64,000 nucleotides of DNA. Source: JANNAT01 sp031422555 (GTDB lineage Bacteria > Pseudomonadota > Alphaproteobacteria > Rhodobacterales > Rhodobacteraceae). Position 1 is the stretch's first letter; the number at the start of each line of letters is the position of its first letter. The position numbers were made by a program, and so were the translations under genes. Positions 45,860-55,619 of the stretch are shown here, piece after piece. Below the pieces are notes generated by a model, which saw nothing but the letters and a program-made list of their open reading frames with translations, was not told the origin of the DNA and searched no databases. The stretch spans positions 1 through 64,000 of the forward strand of contig JANPLZ010000033.1 in the NCBI GenBank assembly GCA_031422555.1. Direction: 5' to 3'.

Positions 45860-46906
45860 GGATAGCCCGCCCTGCCCCGCCGATTCCTCGGCCCGGTCCA
45901 GCAGGCGCTGCAATGCCGCCCCGCGCGCGAAATCAGGATCAGCCGCACCGGTGCCCCGGATGGCTGCGATAAAGCGCTGATAAATCGACGCCAGCACCGG
46001 CGCGTCAATATCATGCCAGGTGCCGCTGACCAGATCGTCGCCCAGACAGGCGCGCAACCGGCTGGTGTTATTTTCATAGCAAACTTCCAACCCGCCAAGA
46101 TTGCCGTAAATCCGCAACCGCAGATCGTTCAGATGGCCGCTTGCAAAACGCGTCGCCCCAACCGTGCCAAGCGCCCCGTTTTCCAGCACCACTTGCATGG
46201 TGGCAGAATCGTTGGCGTCCAGCGGGTATTCCCCGATCTGGTCGCCCGGCGCCTTGTGAAAGGTCGCCAAGCGGCACGACACTTCGACGGCGTTCTGGCC
46301 CGCCACAAAGGTTGCGAAATCAAGGATATGGATGCCCACATCGCCCAACACGCCCTTGGATCCGTGCTTTGTTGACAGCCGCCACAGCCATTGGCTTTCC
46401 TTGTCCCAATGGCCCCAGGCCGGTTGCGTCAGCCAGCTTTGCAGATAACTTGCCTCAAAATGCCGCACGGTGCCGATGGCCCCGTCGCGCACCATGGCTG
46501 CCGCCTTTTGCAGGGCGGCCACGTTGCGGTAAGACAGGTTGACCATATTGACCACGCCCGCCTGCGCCGCTGCCGCGACCATTGCATCGGCATCCGCCGC
46601 CTTGGTGGCCAGTGGCTTTTCGCACAGCACATGCTTGCCCGCCGCCAGAAACGGCAAAGTGGTGGCGAAATGCGCTGCATCCGGCGTTACATTGGTGACG
46701 GCATCGAACTGACCCCAGGCAATCGCTTCGTCAATCGAGGCAAAGCCCTGCGCGATCTGGTGGCGATCCTGAAACGCCCGCAACAAATCGGGCTTGGTAT
46801 CTATGCCCGCCACCAAGGTGACGCCGTCGATGGCCGCAAAGCCGGTGGCGTGGTTGTTGGCCATGCCGCCAGTGCCAAGGATCAGCAGCCGAACCGGTTT
46901 CACCAT
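45848..46906 (-). CDS. thuB: ThuB-like Gfo/Idh/MocA sugar dehydrogenase
   Basis: A 352-residue NAD(P)-dependent oxidoreductase. The Rossmann start RLLILGTGGMANNHATGF and the EKP motif (E96-K97-P98 in VLCEKPLATKAADA) define the family; SKGVLGDVGIHILDFA supplies the catalytic region with an Asp/His pair. In rhizobia ThuA and ThuB together turn trehalose into its 3-keto derivative, and this gene is placed exactly as thuB. The ATG at 46906 shares a base with the thuA stop (TGATG). The GTG one codon upstream is less likely. Confidence 0.85.
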   Translation of the reverse strand: MVKPVRLLILGTGGMANNHATGFAAIDGVTLVAGIDTKPDLLRAFQDRHQIAQGFASIDEAIAWGQFDAVTNVTPDAAHFATTLPFLAAGKHVLCEKPLATKAADADAMVAAAAQAGVVNMVNLSYRNVAALQKAAAMVRDGAIGTVRHFEASYLQSWLTQPAWGHWDKESQWLWRLSTKHGSKGVLGDVGIHILDFATFVAGQNAVEVSCRLATFHKAPGDQIGEYPLDANDSATMQVVLENGALGTVGATRFASGHLNDLRLRIYGNLGGLEVCYENNTSRLRACLGDDLVSGTWHDIDAPVLASIYQRFIAAIRGTGAADPDFARGAALQRLLDRAEESAGQGGLSLSV

Positions 46907-47691
46907 CACCGATACCCCGCTTCGCCATCATGGTGCAGCCGTGGACCGCGTTCAGTGATCGGCTCTAACGCCTTATCCACCGGAGTATTGGGCGCATTGT
47001 TCGGGTCGATGATGCGCACATTCGGGTTGAACGCCCATTTCACCGCGTTGGAAATCACCCGCTGCACATTGCCATCGTGATAGGTCGGATAGGTTTCATG
47101 GCCGGGGCGGAAATAGAAAATATTCCCCGCGCCGCGTTTGTAGGTCAGCCCAGAGCGAAACACCTCACCGCCCGCGAACCAAGAAATGAACACCGTTTCC
47201 AAGGGTTCCGGCACGCCAAACGGCTCGCCATACATCTCTTCATATTCCAGCTCAAAGTGATCGGGCAAGCCCTGCGCAATCGGGTGTTGACGGCTGGTGA
47301 CCCACAGGCGTTCGCGTTCACCCGCTTCGCGCCACGACAGATTGCACGGGCTTCCCATCAGGCGTTTGAACGGTTTGGCGAAATGCGCGGAATGCAGGAA
47401 AATCATCCCCATGCCGCCCCAAACCGCGTTGCAGACCCGTTCCACGATCTTGTCATCGACATCGCCGTGGGCGGCATGGCCCCACCAGATCAACACATCG
47501 GTCGCCGCCAGTTTTTCCGCCGTAAGCCCGTGTTCGGCATCTTGCAGCGTTACCGTGCTGGCGGTGATCCCCGCATCGGTGTTCAGCGCGGCGGCAATCG
47601 TGCCATGCATGGTTTTGGGGTAGATATCGGCGACGACTTTGTTTTTCTGCTCGTGGACGTTTTCGCCCCAGACTGTCACGCGAATGGTCAT
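46906..47691 (-). CDS. thuA: ThuA-domain protein, trehalose utilisation
   Basis: A 261-residue protein of the ThuA (class I glutamine-amidotransferase-like) family: MTIRVTVWGENVHEQKNKVVADIYPKTMHG at the start, DVLIWWGHAAHGDVDDKIVERV and GMGMIFLHSAHFAKPFKRLMG are characteristic. In rhizobia ThuA works with ThuB on trehalose and related disaccharides, probably in keto-sugar formation or rearrangement. The ATG at 47691 has AAGGAGC just upstream. Fifth gene of the six-gene operon. Confidence 0.9.
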   Translation of the reverse strand: MTIRVTVWGENVHEQKNKVVADIYPKTMHGTIAAALNTDAGITASTVTLQDAEHGLTAEKLAATDVLIWWGHAAHGDVDDKIVERVCNAVWGGMGMIFLHSAHFAKPFKRLMGSPCNLSWREAGERERLWVTSRQHPIAQGLPDHFELEYEEMYGEPFGVPEPLETVFISWFAGGEVFRSGLTYKRGAGNIFYFRPGHETYPTYHDGNVQRVISNAVKWAFNPNVRIIDPNNAPNTPVDKALEPITERGPRLHHDGEAGYR

Positions 47692-47757
47692 GCTATGCTC
47701 CTTAAGCACGTGCCGCGCCCAAAAATTGGACGCGACAAGAGACTGATATTACTCGGT

Positions 47758-48762
47758 TTAATGAATCGGCGCGCCGGCGGCGTCAAACTTGTAGAGCTTG
47801 CCATCCTTGGCCGCCAGATTGACCTTATCGCCGACTTTCATGTTCAACTTGCCCTCGCGCCGCACGATCAGCGGCTCGTCGCTGCCGATTTCAACGAACA
47901 GGTAATGATCCGATCCAAGGTCTTCGGCATGCACAATCTCGCCTTGCCACATGCCCCCCGATCCGACCACATCCAGATGTTCAGACCGCACCCCCAGCGT
48001 GGTGCAACCGTGATGGGCTGCCTGTTCGCCGGTCAGAAAGTTCATTTTCGGGCTGCCGATAAAGCCCGCAACAAACAGCGAATTGGGCCGTTCATACAAC
48101 TCGGCTGGCGAGCCTACCTGTTCCAGTTTGCCGTCGCGCAAAACCGCGATGCGGTCAGCCAAAGTCATCGCTTCGACCTGATCATGGGTCACATAGATCA
48201 TAGTTACGTCCGACATCGAATGGTGCAGCTTGGCGATTTCCAACCGGGTCTGCACCCGCAAGGCGGCGTCAAGGTTCGACAACGGTTCGTCAAACAAGAA
48301 CACCCGCGGGTCGCGCACGATGGCACGGCCGATTGCCACGCGCTGACGCTGCCCGCCCGACAGTTGTTTCGGCAACCGGTCCAGCAGATGCGCAATTTGC
48401 AGCAATTCCGCGGCTTTGGTTACCCGGGTCTTGATGTCATCTGCCCCCGCCTTGGCCAGTTTCATCCCGAACGCCATGTTGTCATAGACATTCATATGCG
48501 GATAAAGCGCATAGCTTTGGAACACCATCGCGATGCCACGCTTGGAGGGGATCAGGTTGTTCACCCGTTCATTATCAAACAGCATATCGCCGGTGCTGAT
48601 CTCTTCCAGCCCCGAAATCAGCCGCAGCAAGGTGGATTTGCCACAGCCCGAAGGCCCGACAAACACCATGAATTCACCCTTTTCGATGGTCAGATCAATG
48701 CCCTTGATGACATCAACCGCCCCGTAGGATTTCTTCACATTTCTAAGTTCAATTTTTGCCAT
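47758..48762 (-). CDS. thuK: Sugar ABC transporter ATPase (ThuK/UgpC type)
   Basis: The 334-residue ATPase of a binding-protein-dependent sugar importer. It has Walker A GPSGCGKST (36-44), the signature LSGGQ (134-138), Walker B FLFDEPLSNLDA and the switch H in THDQ. A C-terminal TOBE-type domain (about 240-334) is typical of MalK-like ATPases. Two copies per importer drive the ThuF-ThuG pair. It follows thuG by four bases. Confidence 0.92.
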   Translation of the reverse strand: MAKIELRNVKKSYGAVDVIKGIDLTIEKGEFMVFVGPSGCGKSTLLRLISGLEEISTGDMLFDNERVNNLIPSKRGIAMVFQSYALYPHMNVYDNMAFGMKLAKAGADDIKTRVTKAAELLQIAHLLDRLPKQLSGGQRQRVAIGRAIVRDPRVFLFDEPLSNLDAALRVQTRLEIAKLHHSMSDVTMIYVTHDQVEAMTLADRIAVLRDGKLEQVGSPAELYERPNSLFVAGFIGSPKMNFLTGEQAAHHGCTTLGVRSEHLDVVGSGGMWQGEIVHAEDLGSDHYLFVEIGSDEPLIVRREGKLNMKVGDKVNLAAKDGKLYKFDAAGAPIH

Positions 48763-48766
48763 TTGC

Positions 48767-49600
48767 TTAACCCTTCACGCCGCCAGCGGTAAGACCCGCC
48801 ACGATTTTGCGTTGGAAGATGAGAACGAGGATGATCAACGGAATGGTCACAATAACCGACGCCGCCATGATCGGGCCCCACGGAATTTCTTGTTGCGACG
48901 CCCCCGATAGCATTGCAATTGCCACCGGCGTGGTGCGGGTCACCTCGGATGAGGTGAAGGTCAGCGCGAACAAAAACTCATTCCACGCGCCGATGAATGC
49001 CAACAGGCCGGTGGTAACCAAGGCGGGCCACAGCAATGGCAAGAACACTTTGGTGATCACGATCCACGGCGTTGCGCCATCCACAATCGCCGCTTCTTCA
49101 ATTTCCACCGGCAGATCGCGCATGAAGGTGGTCAGCACCCAGACGGTGAACGGCAGGGTAAAGATGGTGTAAGACAGGATCAGCGCCCATGGCGTGTTGA
49201 AGATGCCAAGAAACTTGATCAATTCAAACAACCCGGCCAACACGGCGATTTGCGGAAACATCGACACCGCAAGGATGGTCATCAACAACAGCCCGCGCCC
49301 GCGAAACCGCACCCGCGCCAAGGCATAGGATGCCGTCACCGCCAAGAATAGCGCAAACACCACAGTGACGGTCGAGATGAACACCGAATTCAGGATGTTG
49401 CGCGGGAAAGTCCGCCCGCCCAAAACCGCCTCGTAATTGGCAGTATCGAATTGCTTGGGCCAATAGCTGACCTCGAACAAACCGGTGCCGGTGGCAAAAG
49501 ACGTGACGATGGCATAGTAAAACGGGAACACCGAAAACACGACGATGACAACCACCAGCGCATAAAAAGCGATGTTTTTGAACAGTTTATCCGCGGTCAT
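48767..49600 (-). CDS. thuG: Sugar ABC transporter permease (ThuG, MalG-like)
   Basis: A 277-residue permease with six membrane helices. The EAA loop that docks the ATPase is EIEEAAIVDGATPWIVITKVFLP. The MalG-like C-terminus (RKIVAGLTAGGVKG) is clear. The ATG overlaps the thuF stop by four bases (ATGA). Confidence 0.92.
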   Translation of the reverse strand: MTADKLFKNIAFYALVVVIVVFSVFPFYYAIVTSFATGTGLFEVSYWPKQFDTANYEAVLGGRTFPRNILNSVFISTVTVVFALFLAVTASYALARVRFRGRGLLLMTILAVSMFPQIAVLAGLFELIKFLGIFNTPWALILSYTIFTLPFTVWVLTTFMRDLPVEIEEAAIVDGATPWIVITKVFLPLLWPALVTTGLLAFIGAWNEFLFALTFTSSEVTRTTPVAIAMLSGASQQEIPWGPIMAASVIVTIPLIILVLIFQRKIVAGLTAGGVKG

Positions 49601-50562
49601 TTGTTGCTGTCTCCGCTTAGATCGACTTTGCCCAGCCAGATATAGAGCGACACAAAAATCGCCAATATCGCGAACAACAACGTCGATTGCGCCGATCCAT
49701 AGGCGAATTTGTCGAAATCAATCAGGTTTTCGCGTGATATGATCGACATGGTCTTGGTGGCCGCCGAATTTGGCGTCAGCACATAGATCAGATCGAACAC
49801 CCGCAGCGCGTCCAGCATCCGGAAGATCACCGCCACCATCAGCGCCGGACGGATCAACGGCAGGGTGATCTTGAAGAACACCTTCACTGGATGAATGCCG
49901 TCGATGCGGGCCGCCTCATAGATGTCGCGGGGCACCATTTGCAGACCAGCCAGACACAACAACGCCATGAACGGAGTGGTCTTCCAGATATCCACCATCA
50001 AGACCGCATACATTGCGGTGTCGGTGCTGGCGGTCCAAGCGATTTTTTGATCAATCAGGCCTGCAGACAACAGCATGTCATTGATGATGCCATATTGGTC
50101 ATTCAGCATCCACGCCCACATCTTGGCAGATACGATGGTGGGGATGGCCCAGGGGATAAGAATGGCGGCGCGCACAATGCCGCGGCCTTTGAATTCGGCG
50201 TTCAACACCAAGGCGACGATCAGGCCCAAAACGGTTTCGCAGATCACCGAGATCAGCGAAAACCGCACTGTGTTCCAAACCGCATTCCACCAGGCCGGAT
50301 CTACCAAAGTGCCGCGATAAATCACTTTGCCAGACTCAAGCGTGCGAATTTTCAGATAGTTGTCAAAGCCGATCCATTCGCCGCCATACAGGTTGTTCAG
50401 CGATGTGTCGGTGAACGAAAACCAGATTGTTCGCAACAAAGGCCAGGCTGCCACGCAGAACAAAGCCAAAAGCATCGGTGCCAAGAACCAAAACGCTGCC
50501 CGTTGCCGTTGCTGTTGCAAGGTTGGGCCGTGGTTTTGGCTGGCGGAAGAAATTGCTGTCAT
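49597..50562 (-). CDS. thuF: Sugar ABC transporter permease (ThuF, MalF-like)
   Basis: A 321-residue permease. After a hydrophilic N-terminus of about 25 residues there are six helices, with the EAA loop DIYEAARIDGIHPVKVFFKITLPLI. The ATG at 50562 follows a G-rich GGGGGGA site. It lies about 130 bases after thuE, separated by a large hairpin that could set the ratio of binding protein to permease. Confidence 0.92.
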   Translation of the reverse strand: MTAISSASQNHGPTLQQQRQRAAFWFLAPMLLALFCVAAWPLLRTIWFSFTDTSLNNLYGGEWIGFDNYLKIRTLESGKVIYRGTLVDPAWWNAVWNTVRFSLISVICETVLGLIVALVLNAEFKGRGIVRAAILIPWAIPTIVSAKMWAWMLNDQYGIINDMLLSAGLIDQKIAWTASTDTAMYAVLMVDIWKTTPFMALLCLAGLQMVPRDIYEAARIDGIHPVKVFFKITLPLIRPALMVAVIFRMLDALRVFDLIYVLTPNSAATKTMSIISRENLIDFDKFAYGSAQSTLLFAILAIFVSLYIWLGKVDLSGDSNK

Positions 50563-50609
50563 ACTATCCCCCCGGATCATGCCGCCTTCGATCAGGCTGC
50601 ATATTTATG

Positions 50610-50668
50610 AAAAGGGGCGGCGGGCGATGGGGTTGCGCGTTGCCACGCAAACCCACCCGTCGCCCCTT
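50610..50668 (-). promoter_or_regulatory. Large imperfect hairpin between thuE and thuF
   Basis: AAAAGGGGCG at 50610-50619 pairs with CGCCCCTT at 50661-50668, and an inner stem GGGTTGCG/CGCAAACCC (with a bulge) lies within. It sits between the binding-protein gene and the first permease gene, the usual place for stems that stabilise the upstream part of the mRNA or partly terminate transcription. No strong U tract follows on the reverse strand. Confidence 0.6.
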
Positions 50669-50695
50669 GAAGACACGTCAGATAATCCGAGGAGA

Positions 50696-51976
50696 TTACC
50701 AGGCGTCGCCCTTCAGTTCGGTCAGATCGGCTTCCAGCAGTTCCAGGTTTTCAGCCGCGGTGCCATTGCCCGACAGGGTTTCATGCACAGCCGACCAGAA
50801 CTTGGCGGACACTTCGTTGTATTTGCCCAAAGTGGGCGCCGATGGGCGCGGAACGGCGTTCAGGAACACGTCTTTCCACTGTGGGATGATTGGTGCTGCC
50901 GCTGCAATATCGGCATCATCATACAAGGCCACGATCGTTGGCAGGTTGGTTTCGTTGATCGCGCGCTGCTTTTGGGCCTCTGGGCCAGCCAGATACATCG
51001 CCAGCGAAACCGCCGCATCGGGGTGTGCCGAATACTTGGACACTGCCACGTTCCAGCCGCCAAGCGTTGCCGCCGACGTATCGCCTGCCGCACCAACTGG
51101 CAAAGTCGTCACGCCGAATAGGCCTTTGACGGCCGAATCGTCGCCGTTGCCCAAGCCATACGCGTAGGGCCAGTTGCGCATGAACGCGGCATTGCCCGTC
51201 TGCCAAACGCCACGGGCTTCTTCTTCCTGATAGGCCAGAACGCCTGCGGGCGAAATCGTGCCGACCCAGCCTTTGACGGTTTCAAGCGCCATTACGGCCT
51301 TTTCGTTGTTGATCGAAATGGTGCCATCGGGTTCAACAATCTGACCGCCGCCGAACGACTTGACCCATTCCAGCGCGTTGCAGGTCAGGCCTTCATAGGC
51401 GTTGCCCTGCCACACAAAACCGTGGAAATCGGCTTTGCCGGCGGCGCGTTCGCCGTCTTGCACGGTTTGGGCGGCCACCGTCAGTTCAGCCCAGGTGGTT
51501 GGAACCGCAACCTTATACTTGTCCAGCAAATCCTTGCGGTAATACAGCGCCGGTGCGTCGGTAAAGATCGGCAAGGCAACCAGCTTGCCCCCAACGGTTT
51601 GCGACTGAATAATCGACGGGAAATGCGTTGGGGCCAGATCCTTGGCCACATCGGTCAGATCCACAAAATGCTCGGCCAATTGCGGGGCCCAGATCACGTC
51701 GGTCTGATAAAGGTCGATATCGGCGGTGCCAGCGGCCAGCCACAGGCGATACTGCGCGAACTGATCGCTGGTAGATGCGGGCATTGGCACCATGGTGACA
51801 GTGTTGCCGGTGGATTCTTCCCACGGCTTTACCAACGCTTTGAAGTTTTCAACAGCATTGCCGACGGCGCCCGAGACATAGAAAATTTCTTCTGCCGCAA
51901 CCGGTGCACCCAGTGTTGCAACAATAGCCGCGATAGCCGCCGTGCGCAGCGCACGACCCTTGAATCCAAAGGACAT
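50696..51976 (-). CDS. thuE: Sugar ABC transporter substrate-binding protein (ThuE-like)
   Basis: The 426-residue periplasmic binding protein of the importer. A signal peptide occupies residues 1-28 with cleavage after APVAA. The mature part is family-1 type (MalE/ThuE): NAVENFKALVKPWEESTGNTV, FTDAPALYYRKDLLDKY and NWPYAYGLGNGDDS. The ATG at 51976 follows GGGAGGAATTCC. First gene of thuEFGKAB. Substrate by synteny is trehalose, but sucrose and maltose are also taken by rhizobial Thu systems. Confidence 0.9.
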   Translation of the reverse strand: MSFGFKGRALRTAAIAAIVATLGAPVAAEEIFYVSGAVGNAVENFKALVKPWEESTGNTVTMVPMPASTSDQFAQYRLWLAAGTADIDLYQTDVIWAPQLAEHFVDLTDVAKDLAPTHFPSIIQSQTVGGKLVALPIFTDAPALYYRKDLLDKYKVAVPTTWAELTVAAQTVQDGERAAGKADFHGFVWQGNAYEGLTCNALEWVKSFGGGQIVEPDGTISINNEKAVMALETVKGWVGTISPAGVLAYQEEEARGVWQTGNAAFMRNWPYAYGLGNGDDSAVKGLFGVTTLPVGAAGDTSAATLGGWNVAVSKYSAHPDAAVSLAMYLAGPEAQKQRAINETNLPTIVALYDDADIAAAAPIIPQWKDVFLNAVPRPSAPTLGKYNEVSAKFWSAVHETLSGNGTAAENLELLEADLTELKGDAW

Positions 51977-52078
51977 GGAATTCCTCCCTGAAGTTTGTTG
52001 TGCGCCGCAGTGACGCGTCCCTGTCAAAACGTCCCTTTTTCCAACCCATGGGGTCGGCCTCCCGAAACGCCTGTGGTG

Positions 52079-52108
52079 GGTGTAGCGTAGGAATTTCAAT
52101 CAAGTCAA
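52079..52108 (-). promoter_or_regulatory. Candidate promoter of the thu operon
   Basis: On the reverse strand TTGACT (52103-52108) and TACACC (52079-52084) are separated by 18 bases, about 100 bases before the thuE start. The -35 is good, the -10 poor; it is the best pair in this gap. Confidence 0.4.
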
Positions 52109-52119
52109 CGATTCGCGCC

Positions 52120-52133
52120 TCAAAGCGCTTTCA
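52120..52133. promoter_or_regulatory. LacI-family operator-like palindrome upstream of thuE
   Basis: TCAAAGCGCTTTCA matches TGAAAGCGCTTTCA, the classic LacI/CcpA-type dyad with central CG, in all but one position. It lies 12 bases upstream of the candidate -35 and about 145 bases from thuE. ThuR in rhizobia is a LacI-family repressor, which fits, but the regulator gene is not here. Confidence 0.6.
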
Positions 52134-52519
52134 AATTTATTGTCCGATTGGCCAAAATTCGGGGGGACCGGTGAAAAGCCGGGCGCAAGCGTGGTGCGGA
52201 TATTTGGTGGCAGAAGCCTGAAGGATAGTGCAGATCTTGCATCATGTTATTCAGCTAATACATTGATATAAATATATTAAAACAATTCACGCCAAGCCCG
52301 GCCAAGCGAGTTTTTTTGGGCCAAAACACCAACGTGCCAGCACGATCAGTGTGTTTAGGCCGCCTTAATAAATGCTGTTTACGCTTTGGAATGTCGGATT
52401 TTCAAATGGTTGAATTATTCCAGATCGCCCATTTGGCCAAGGGGCAGGAAAACGCTTGCCCGCAGGGTCAAGCCATCCTTGGCACAGGAAAATCAATTCG
52501 GGATTCGGCGCAACAGGTT

Positions 52520-52543
52520 GGCGGACTGATTGGCGGACTGATT
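52520..52543. repeat. Tandem duplication, two 12-bp units
   Basis: GGCGGACTGATT occurs at 52520-52531 and 52532-52543, with a further partial GG at the end. It lies in the gap downstream of gcvP. Confidence 0.9.
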
Positions 52544-52587
52544 GGCCCGTGAGGCACACTCACAGGCGTCGGCTCAACGCATATTCG

Positions 52588-52618
52588 GGCCAGACCGGGC
52601 AAAATAACCGATCTGGCC
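52588..52618 (-). terminator. Possible terminator of the gcv operon
   Basis: GGCCAGACCGG (52588-52598) pairs with CCGATCTGGCC (52608-52618) with one mismatch, around a nine-base AT-rich loop, about 70 bases beyond the gcvP stop. No strong U tract follows. Confidence 0.4.
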
Positions 52619-52687
52619 GCAGCTTCTTGGCGCAAGGCCCGCGCCTTACGCTACATCTTCGCCCAAAGCGGTTTCAATTCAAACCCG

Positions 52688-55525
52688 CTATTCCGCCGCC
52701 TCAAGATAGCTGTCCAGTGGCGGGCAGGTGCAGATCAGATTACGGTCGCCATGCACATTGTCGACGCGGCCCACCGGTGGCCAGTATTTATCGACCCGAA
52801 ACGCACCGGGTGGGAAACACCCTTGTTCGCGCGGATAGGCGCGGGTCCAGTCGGCAACCAGATCTTCCACTGTGTGCGGCGCGTGACGCAGCGGGCTGTC
52901 GTCGGCGCTGATGTCACCTTGTTCCACCGCCTTGATCTCGGCCCGGATCGCCAGCAGGGCGGTGATAAAGCGGTCAATCTCGGCCTTGGTTTCAGACTCT
53001 GTAGGTTCCACCATCAGGGTGCCTGACACTGGCCAGCTCATCGTTGGTGCGTGAAAGCCATTGTCGATCAACCGCTTGGCAATGTCATCGACGGTGACCC
53101 CGACTTCGGCAAAGGGCCGGGTGTCGATGATGCATTCATGCGCGACCCGGCCTTTGTTGCCAACAAACAAGATCGGATAGCTGCCAGCAAGACGGGCCGC
53201 GATGTAGTTGGCGTTCAAGATTGCCACACGCGTGGCCTGCGTCAGGCCTTCACCGCCCATCATCAGACAATAGGCCCAGGAAATCAGCAAAATCGACGCC
53301 GAACCGTAAGGGGCCGCACTGACGGCACCTTCGCCGCCGGTCATGTTATGGCCCGGCAGATAGGGTGCCAAATGGGCTTTCACCCCGATCGGCCCCATGC
53401 CCGGCCCGCCGCCGCCATGCGGGATGGCAAAGGTCTTGTGCAGGTTCAAATGGCTGACATCGCTGCCAATTTCGCCGGGTTTCACCAAGCCCACCAGCGC
53501 ATTCATATTCGCGCCATCCAGATAAACCTGACCACCAAAGCGATGGGTGATCTCGCAAATCTGGCGCACGGTTTCTTCAAACACCCCGTGGGTGGACGGG
53601 TAGGTGATCATGCACGCCGCAAGATTGTCACCGGCCTGCGCGGCCTTGGCTTCAAAATCCTCAAGATCGACGTCGCCATTCGGCGCTGATTTCACCACCA
53701 CCACCGTCATCCCCGCCATTTGCGCCGATGCCGGATTGGTGCCATGCGCCGACACCGGGATAAGACAGATGGTGCGGTGCGCATCGCCGCGCGACCTGTG
53801 ATAGGCCTGAATCGTCAACAGCCCGGCATATTCGCCCTGCGCCCCGGAATTTGGCTGCATCGACATCGCGTCATAACCGGTGATTTCGCACAGCTTGGCT
53901 GCCAGGTCGGTGATCGCCAGAGTGTAGCCCTGCGCCTGATCTTGCGGCGCAAAAGGGTGCAGGCTGCCAAATTCGGGCCAAGTGATCGGCATCATTTCCG
54001 CCGCCGCGTTCAGCTTCATCGTGCAAGACCCCAGCGGGATCATTGACCGATCCAGCGCCAGATCGCGGTCAGACAATCGGCGCATATAACGCATCATTTC
54101 CGATTCCGCCCGGTTCATATGAAACACCGGATGGGTCAGAAAGGCGGTTTCGCGCAGTTGTGCCTCTGGAAAGCCAAGGCTGGCGCGGTGCGGCGGCACG
54201 CCTTCGATGCCAAAGGCGCGCAACACCCGGATCAGCACTTTTTCATCCGTGGTCTCGTCCAGCGAAATCCCCACCCGGTCCTGCCCGATCTTGCGGAAGT
54301 TCAAGCCTTCATGCCGGGCGGCGGCCAGAATACCGGCCTGACCCACGCCCACTTCAACCGTGATGGTATCAAAGAACGCCTTGGGCGACACTTTGGCACC
54401 CGCCGCTTTCAGCGCCTTCGCCAGACGGTTGGTCAAGAAATGCACCCGCTCGGCAATGGCGCGCAGGCCTTTGGGGCCGTGGAAAACGGCATAGAATGAC
54501 GCCATCACCGCCAGCAACGCCTGCGCCGTGCAGACGTTCGAGGTGGCCTTTTCGCGGCGGATATGTTGCTCGCGGGTTTGAAGGCTAAGCCGATACGCCT
54601 TGTTGCCGCGCGCATCTATCGACACGCCGACAATCCGCCCCGGCATCGACCGTTTCAGATCATCCTTGCAGGCGAAAAACGCGGCATGCGGCCCGCCATA
54701 CCCCATCGGCACGCCAAAGCGTTGGCTGGACCCCACCGCAATATCGGCCCCCATAGCACCCGGTTCGCGCAGCATGGTCAAAGCCAACAGATCAGTCGCC
54801 ATGATGGCGATGGCACGGGCGGCGTGCAGGGCGGCGATTTCGGCCGTAAAATCCCGCACGTGGCCATAAGTGCCGGGATACTGGAAAATCGCAGCAAAAA
54901 CCTGATCCGCCACCATAGTTTCAGGCGATCCGACGATCACGGTGATGCCCAACGGCGCAGCCCGGGTTTTGATCACATCAATGGTTTGCGGATGACAGCC
55001 TTCATCCACAAAAAAAGCCCGCGCTTTGGATTTTGTCACCCGCTCGGCCATCGTCATGGCTTCGGCGGCGGCAGTGGCTTCGTCCAACAGGCTGGCATTG
55101 GCCACCGGCAGGCCGGTCAGATCGGCGACCATGGTTTGAAAGTTCAACAGCGCTTCGAGGCGGCCTTGGGCGATTTCGGGCTGATAGGGGGTGTAGGCGG
55201 TATACCATGCGGGATTTTCAAGGATATTGCGCTGAATGGCAGGGGGCGTAACGGTGCCGAAATAGCCTTGCCCGATCAGGCTGGTCATGACGGTGTTTTT
55301 GCTGGCCACATCGCGCATCTTTTCCAGCAGCCCGTGTTCCGACAACGGTGCCCATGTCAGCGGCTGTAACTGGCGGATAGACGCGGGCACGGTCTGGTCA
55401 ATCAGCACGTCCAAAGACGGCACGCCGACGGCTTTCAGCATCAAGGCCATTTCTTCGGGCGACGGGCCAATGTGGCGGCGGTTGGCGAAATCGTAAGGGC
55501 TGTAGTCGATCGGAGTAAAGGTCAT
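52688..55525 (-). CDS. gcvP: Glycine dehydrogenase (decarboxylating), P protein
   Basis: The PLP-dependent decarboxylase of the glycine cleavage system, releasing CO2 and passing the aminomethyl group to the lipoyl arm of GcvH. The 945-residue protein is a full fused homodimer type (N-half about 1-440, C-half about 450-945). The PLP lysine is K697 in [32 protein letters not shown] at the N-terminus is typical. ATG 55525 fits; an alternative lies four codons upstream at 55537. No strong ribosome site is visible. It is separated from gcvH by 114 bases with two hairpins. Confidence 0.97.
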   Translation of the reverse strand: MTFTPIDYSPYDFANRRHIGPSPEEMALMLKAVGVPSLDVLIDQTVPASIRQLQPLTWAPLSEHGLLEKMRDVASKNTVMTSLIGQGYFGTVTPPAIQRNILENPAWYTAYTPYQPEIAQGRLEALLNFQTMVADLTGLPVANASLLDEATAAAEAMTMAERVTKSKARAFFVDEGCHPQTIDVIKTRAAPLGITVIVGSPETMVADQVFAAIFQYPGTYGHVRDFTAEIAALHAARAIAIMATDLLALTMLREPGAMGADIAVGSSQRFGVPMGYGGPHAAFFACKDDLKRSMPGRIVGVSIDARGNKAYRLSLQTREQHIRREKATSNVCTAQALLAVMASFYAVFHGPKGLRAIAERVHFLTNRLAKALKAAGAKVSPKAFFDTITVEVGVGQAGILAAARHEGLNFRKIGQDRVGISLDETTDEKVLIRVLRAFGIEGVPPHRASLGFPEAQLRETAFLTHPVFHMNRAESEMMRYMRRLSDRDLALDRSMIPLGSCTMKLNAAAEMMPITWPEFGSLHPFAPQDQAQGYTLAITDLAAKLCEITGYDAMSMQPNSGAQGEYAGLLTIQAYHRSRGDAHRTICLIPVSAHGTNPASAQMAGMTVVVVKSAPNGDVDLEDFEAKAAQAGDNLAACMITYPSTHGVFEETVRQICEITHRFGGQVYLDGANMNALVGLVKPGEIGSDVSHLNLHKTFAIPHGGGGPGMGPIGVKAHLAPYLPGHNMTGGEGAVSAAPYGSASILLISWAYCLMMGGEGLTQATRVAILNANYIAARLAGSYPILFVGNKGRVAHECIIDTRPFAEVGVTVDDIAKRLIDNGFHAPTMSWPVSGTLMVEPTESETKAEIDRFITALLAIRAEIKAVEQGDISADDSPLRHAPHTVEDLVADWTRAYPREQGCFPPGAFRVDKYWPPVGRVDNVHGDRNLICTCPPLDSYLEAAE

Positions 55526-55572
55526 GTTGGTGTCCATATGTGCCGCAAAGGCAAGCGCGTCAGTGCGCGTGC

Positions 55573-55619
55573 CAAAATCCTTCAGAAGGATTTTGCAAAA
55601 AGTCTTCAAAAGACTTTTT
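55573..55619 (-). terminator. Two tandem perfect hairpins between gcvH and gcvP
   Basis: CAAAATCCTT/AAGGATTTTG (55573-55582 with 55586-55595, loop CAG) and AAAAAGTCTT/AAGACTTTTT (55597-55606 with 55610-55619, loop CAA) stand side by side between gcvH and gcvP. The first stem is shared with the terminator after the sigma-54 regulator at 41961. On the reverse strand each stem is followed by U- or A-rich sequence. Confidence 0.8.

Larger units (their letters stand above)
51977..52687. other. Non-coding region between gcvP and thuE
   Basis: About 710 bases after the gcvP 3' end and before the thuE start. It holds a candidate LacI-type operator and promoter for the thu operon (described separately), an AT-rich tract at about 52235-52300, a short tandem duplication at 52520-52543 and a hairpin at 52588-52618. 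The 78-codon frame at 52316-52552 has no ribosome site or recognisable protein sequence, and I treat it as non-coding. No thuR-like regulator gene is present. Confidence 0.6.

Noticed and set aside
47077..48792. A 571-codon forward frame across thuA and thuK
   Set aside because: It runs antisense to two certain genes and their gap, and its protein has no recognisable sequence; kept out as a shadow.
52316..52552. A 78-codon forward frame in the gcvP-thuE gap
   Set aside because: No ribosome site, no protein-like content, and its end lies in a tandem duplication.
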